Positions 12,703-13,024 of a stretch of DNA of 13,024 nt are shown one piece after another; position 1 is the stretch's first letter, and every line of letters starts with the position of its first letter. The position numbers were made by a program, and so were the translations under genes. Source of the DNA: Acidimicrobiia bacterium. GTDB taxonomy: Bacteria; Actinomycetota; Acidimicrobiia; Spongiisociales; UBA5794. A model generated the notes under the pieces. It saw only the letters and a list, made by a program, of their open reading frames with translations, ran no database searches and was not told the DNA's origin. The stretch spans positions 1 to 13,024 of the forward strand of contig JABDIW010000289.1 in NCBI GenBank assembly GCA_013003515.1, in the 5' to 3' direction.

Positions 12703-13024
12703 TCAGGGCGCCCAGACCTCTGTGCCGGGGTGGAACTGGGACCACGCGAACCAAAACGATTGGCTGGTAGCCAACGGCTCACCCGACGCCGATGCAGCCC
12801 GCAGGCCGTCACCATCGGCCACAACCACAACGCCGCCGAACTCGACGGTGTCGCCGGAAGCCAGCGTGGCCAGCGCCACCTCGACGGGAAATGCGACGAA
12901 CCCTCCACTCGGTGTCTCGACTCCCAGCACCTGCTCCTGAACGGGAAGCCGGGCATCGACGGGCCCCACCGGGAAGATGGGCCCATCGTCGTCACGGCCC
13001 CCCAAGGGGTCTGCCGGATAGACC
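12703..13024 (-). CDS. DUF3179-like protein, C-terminal part only
   Basis: The reading frame is open to the right edge, leaving the last 106 residues of a longer protein whose start lies outside. The frame reads VYPADPLGGRDDDGPIF at its left end, then QEQVLGVETPSGGFVAFPVEVA, and finishes with SQSFWFAWSQFHPGTEVWAP. The FWFAWxxFHPxT ending and the central VxGV..G..AFP segment match my memory of DUF3179 proteins, usually exported and of unknown function. A TTG at 13005 could serve as a start, but the homologous stretch continues upstream of it, so it is treated as partial. It converges on tRNA-Pro and shares its hairpin terminator. Confidence 0.75.
   Translation of the reverse strand, partial: VYPADPLGGRDDDGPIFPVGPVDARLPVQEQVLGVETPSGGFVAFPVEVALATLASGDTVEFGGVVVVADGDGLRAASASGEPLATSQSFWFAWSQFHPGTEVWAP

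Noticed and set aside
12545..12754. A 69-codon minus-strand frame containing GTAGFEPATSSSRTMRATKLRY
   Set aside because: This is the well-known false protein made by translating the antisense strand of tRNA-Pro. It covers the tRNA and its terminator.

Overview
This window is GC-rich, gene-dense chromosomal DNA. It most resembles an uncultured or lesser-known actinobacterium, possibly Acidimicrobiia-like, although that placement is an inference. Support comes from a WhiB-family iron-sulfur regulator, an actinobacterial-style ErpA/Mrp pair, frequent GTG and TTG starts, and several genes whose start codon lies 6-7 nt after a TAnnnT -10 box, as in leaderless transcription. I see no insertion sequence, prophage, CRISPR array or rRNA. 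The content is mostly housekeeping.

Left part, minus strand (1-2830): one probable transcription unit read right to left. An ErpA-type A-type carrier (from a good -35/-10 promoter at 2794-2821) is followed by an Mrp/ApbC P-loop Fe-S carrier, a RidA enamine/imine deaminase, and an ALDH7-type aldehyde dehydrogenase cut by the window start. The first two form an Fe-S maturation pair. RidA and ALDH7 may be linked by cyclic-imine chemistry in lysine catabolism.

Second block, minus strand (2826-5972): fxsA, a Nudix hydrolase, an MBL-fold hydrolase with a C-terminal winged helix, and a secreted M23 peptidase with a coiled coil and poly-Thr linker. Each junction is a 4-nt NTGA overlap (GTGA, ATGA, TTGA), so this looks like a tightly coupled operon.

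Third block, plus strand (6009-9082): selA and selB, two dedicated proteins of bacterial selenocysteine insertion, diverging from fxsA across a 36-bp gap with back-to-back -10 boxes. selD, selC and a selenoprotein gene are not visible here. A strong bidirectional hairpin separates selB from a convergent whiB-family gene (9138-9404).

The 221-bp gap upstream of whiB (9405-9625) is the densest regulatory region. It has a perfect 16-bp palindrome inside a candidate whiB promoter, a further half-site, a cluster of rare CTAG tetramers, and two mutually exclusive hairpins ending in a T-run.

Right part (9626-13024): a membrane NfeD/ClpP-like protein that seems to lack its catalytic serine, a stand-alone receiver domain, a CNNM/CorC CBS-domain membrane protein, tRNA-Pro(CGG) with a strong hairpin terminator, and the C-terminal end of a convergent DUF3179-like protein cut by the window end.

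I do not see a wholly new multi-gene system. The best leads are the whiB upstream region, the leaderless-promoter pattern, the ridA leader, and catalytic or ligand residues missing from NfeD and Mrp.
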